DNA from: Candidatus Peribacteria bacterium
GTDB lineage: Bacteria > Patescibacteria > JAEDAM01 > Absconditabacterales > Absconditicoccaceae
DNA length: 6,226 nucleotides
Direction: 5' to 3'
Assembly (NCBI GenBank): GCA_031288635.1
Contig: JAITQZ010000085.1
Location: forward strand, 1-6,226
In this document: in pieces, positions 5,816-6,226 of the stretch
How the letters are laid out: every line of letters starts with the position of its first letter
Position numbering within the stretch: position 1 is the first letter of the stretch
The notes under the pieces: model-generated
Databases searched by the model: none
The model's input: the letters and a program-made list of their open reading frames with translations, nothing else
Told to the model about the DNA's origin: nothing
Program-made: the position numbers and the translations under genes

Positions 5816-6226
5816 ATGGCACAGCGAACCCTTCCCCCAAAACTCAAACTCTACGAAGCACTCGGAGCAATCGCCGACGAAAGAGTAGAACTTGATGGAC
5901 TTTTGATGAACCAAGGAAAAGTACATTCTGCCTCCACGCCGTGAAAAGTCTATGAAGTACATTATGATACTACTACTAATGTGATTGCTTCCAATGATAG
6001 CGGTTCCCTCCACCAAGGCTATCTCGGTTATCCTGCAATCGCATTTTTACTAAAACTAGGAAAGCTGACCTACAATCCACGTTTTCTTCCCCGACTGCGT
6101 GGGATAGACCGAAACGGAATCAAACAGAAAGTCAACAAACATCACGAAGAGACTCTTCGTTTGCTGCTAGGAACCCTTTTCCAACAAGGCTATGAGGTGG
6201 ATGATTTGGTAAATGAGGTGGAAAGA
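5816..6226 (+). CDS. Unrecognised protein, 3' end outside window (UGA = Gly)
   Basis: An open frame of at least 137 codons that continues past the window edge. UGA at 5942-5944 (G43, in STPGKVYEV) must be read as Gly; otherwise only 42 residues remain. Upstream in-frame UAG (5810-5812) makes ATG 5816 the earliest ATG. AGGAG lies immediately against it, closer than a normal Shine-Dalgarno. The protein looks soluble: a basic N-terminus, a helix-like stretch around KLYEALGAIADERVELDGLL, a beta-like segment KVYEVHYDTTTNVIASND, then GYLGYPAIAFLLKLGKL and helices rich in charged residues. No signal peptide, membrane segment or catalytic motif that I recognise is present. It begins 22 bp after the lipoprotein stop with no terminator between, so cotranscription is likely. 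No function is assigned. Confidence 0.78.

Noticed and set aside
5793..5816. Terminator between lipoprotein and the last gene
   Set aside because: A T-run is present but there is no preceding stem.
46..6226. UGA read as tryptophan (table 4) or selenocysteine
   Set aside because: The UGA columns in GRxxxxKG, GxFxxxHxGH and the beta-helix rung require Gly. Ten sites in diverse proteins rule out selenocysteine.

Overview
The window reads cleanly only if UGA is a sense codon for glycine (translation table 25). That code is established for Candidatus Absconditabacteria (SR1) and Gracilibacteria (BD1-5/GN02), both in the Patescibacteria/CPR. With the standard code, a glycosyltransferase, a cytidylyltransferase, a RhuM-family protein and the 3'-end gene break into pieces. 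With UGA as Gly each becomes one open frame. I count ten in-frame UGA codons in six genes. The seven genes include six complete ones, and these end in UAA (three) or UAG (three), never UGA. At least three UGAs fall where the protein family or an internal repeat demands Gly: the GRxxxxKG motif of the glycosyltransferase, the GYFxPxHxGH motif of the nucleotidyltransferase, and one rung of a beta-helix. Phylum-level placement is inferred from the code and gene character; no rRNA or tRNA is present to confirm it.

Layout: the left two thirds are transcribed leftward (minus strand). From a promoter at about 3981-4009 come a beta-helix GIN/DUF2807-like protein (2900-3943), a terminator-like hairpin overlapping its 3' end, a RhuM-family gene (1718-2788), a small cytidylyltransferase (1188-1631) and a GT4 glycosyltransferase (46-1161). 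The last two are 26 bp apart and fit a cell-surface glycan or glycerol/sugar-phosphate role. The RhuM gene lies between two imperfect direct copies of a roughly 45-bp sequence that corresponds to the 3' end and terminator of the beta-helix gene. This suggests RhuM was inserted between that gene and the sugar genes.

The right third is transcribed rightward from a divergent promoter region: trigger factor (tig, 4119-5387, with a UGA-dependent Lys-rich C-terminal tail), a small helical lipoprotein (5443-5793), and an unrecognised gene running off the window (5816-6226). The last three are closely spaced with no terminator between them and may be one operon. Shine-Dalgarno sequences are absent, or sit directly against the start codon, throughout.

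The most interesting points are the consistent UGA-to-Gly recoding with family-level proof of the amino acid; a terminator hairpin that, under this code, lies inside an open reading frame and would create a nonstop mRNA; and the repeat-flanked RhuM cassette carrying a tandem UGA-UGA in a small insertion that looks like a diverged internal duplication.
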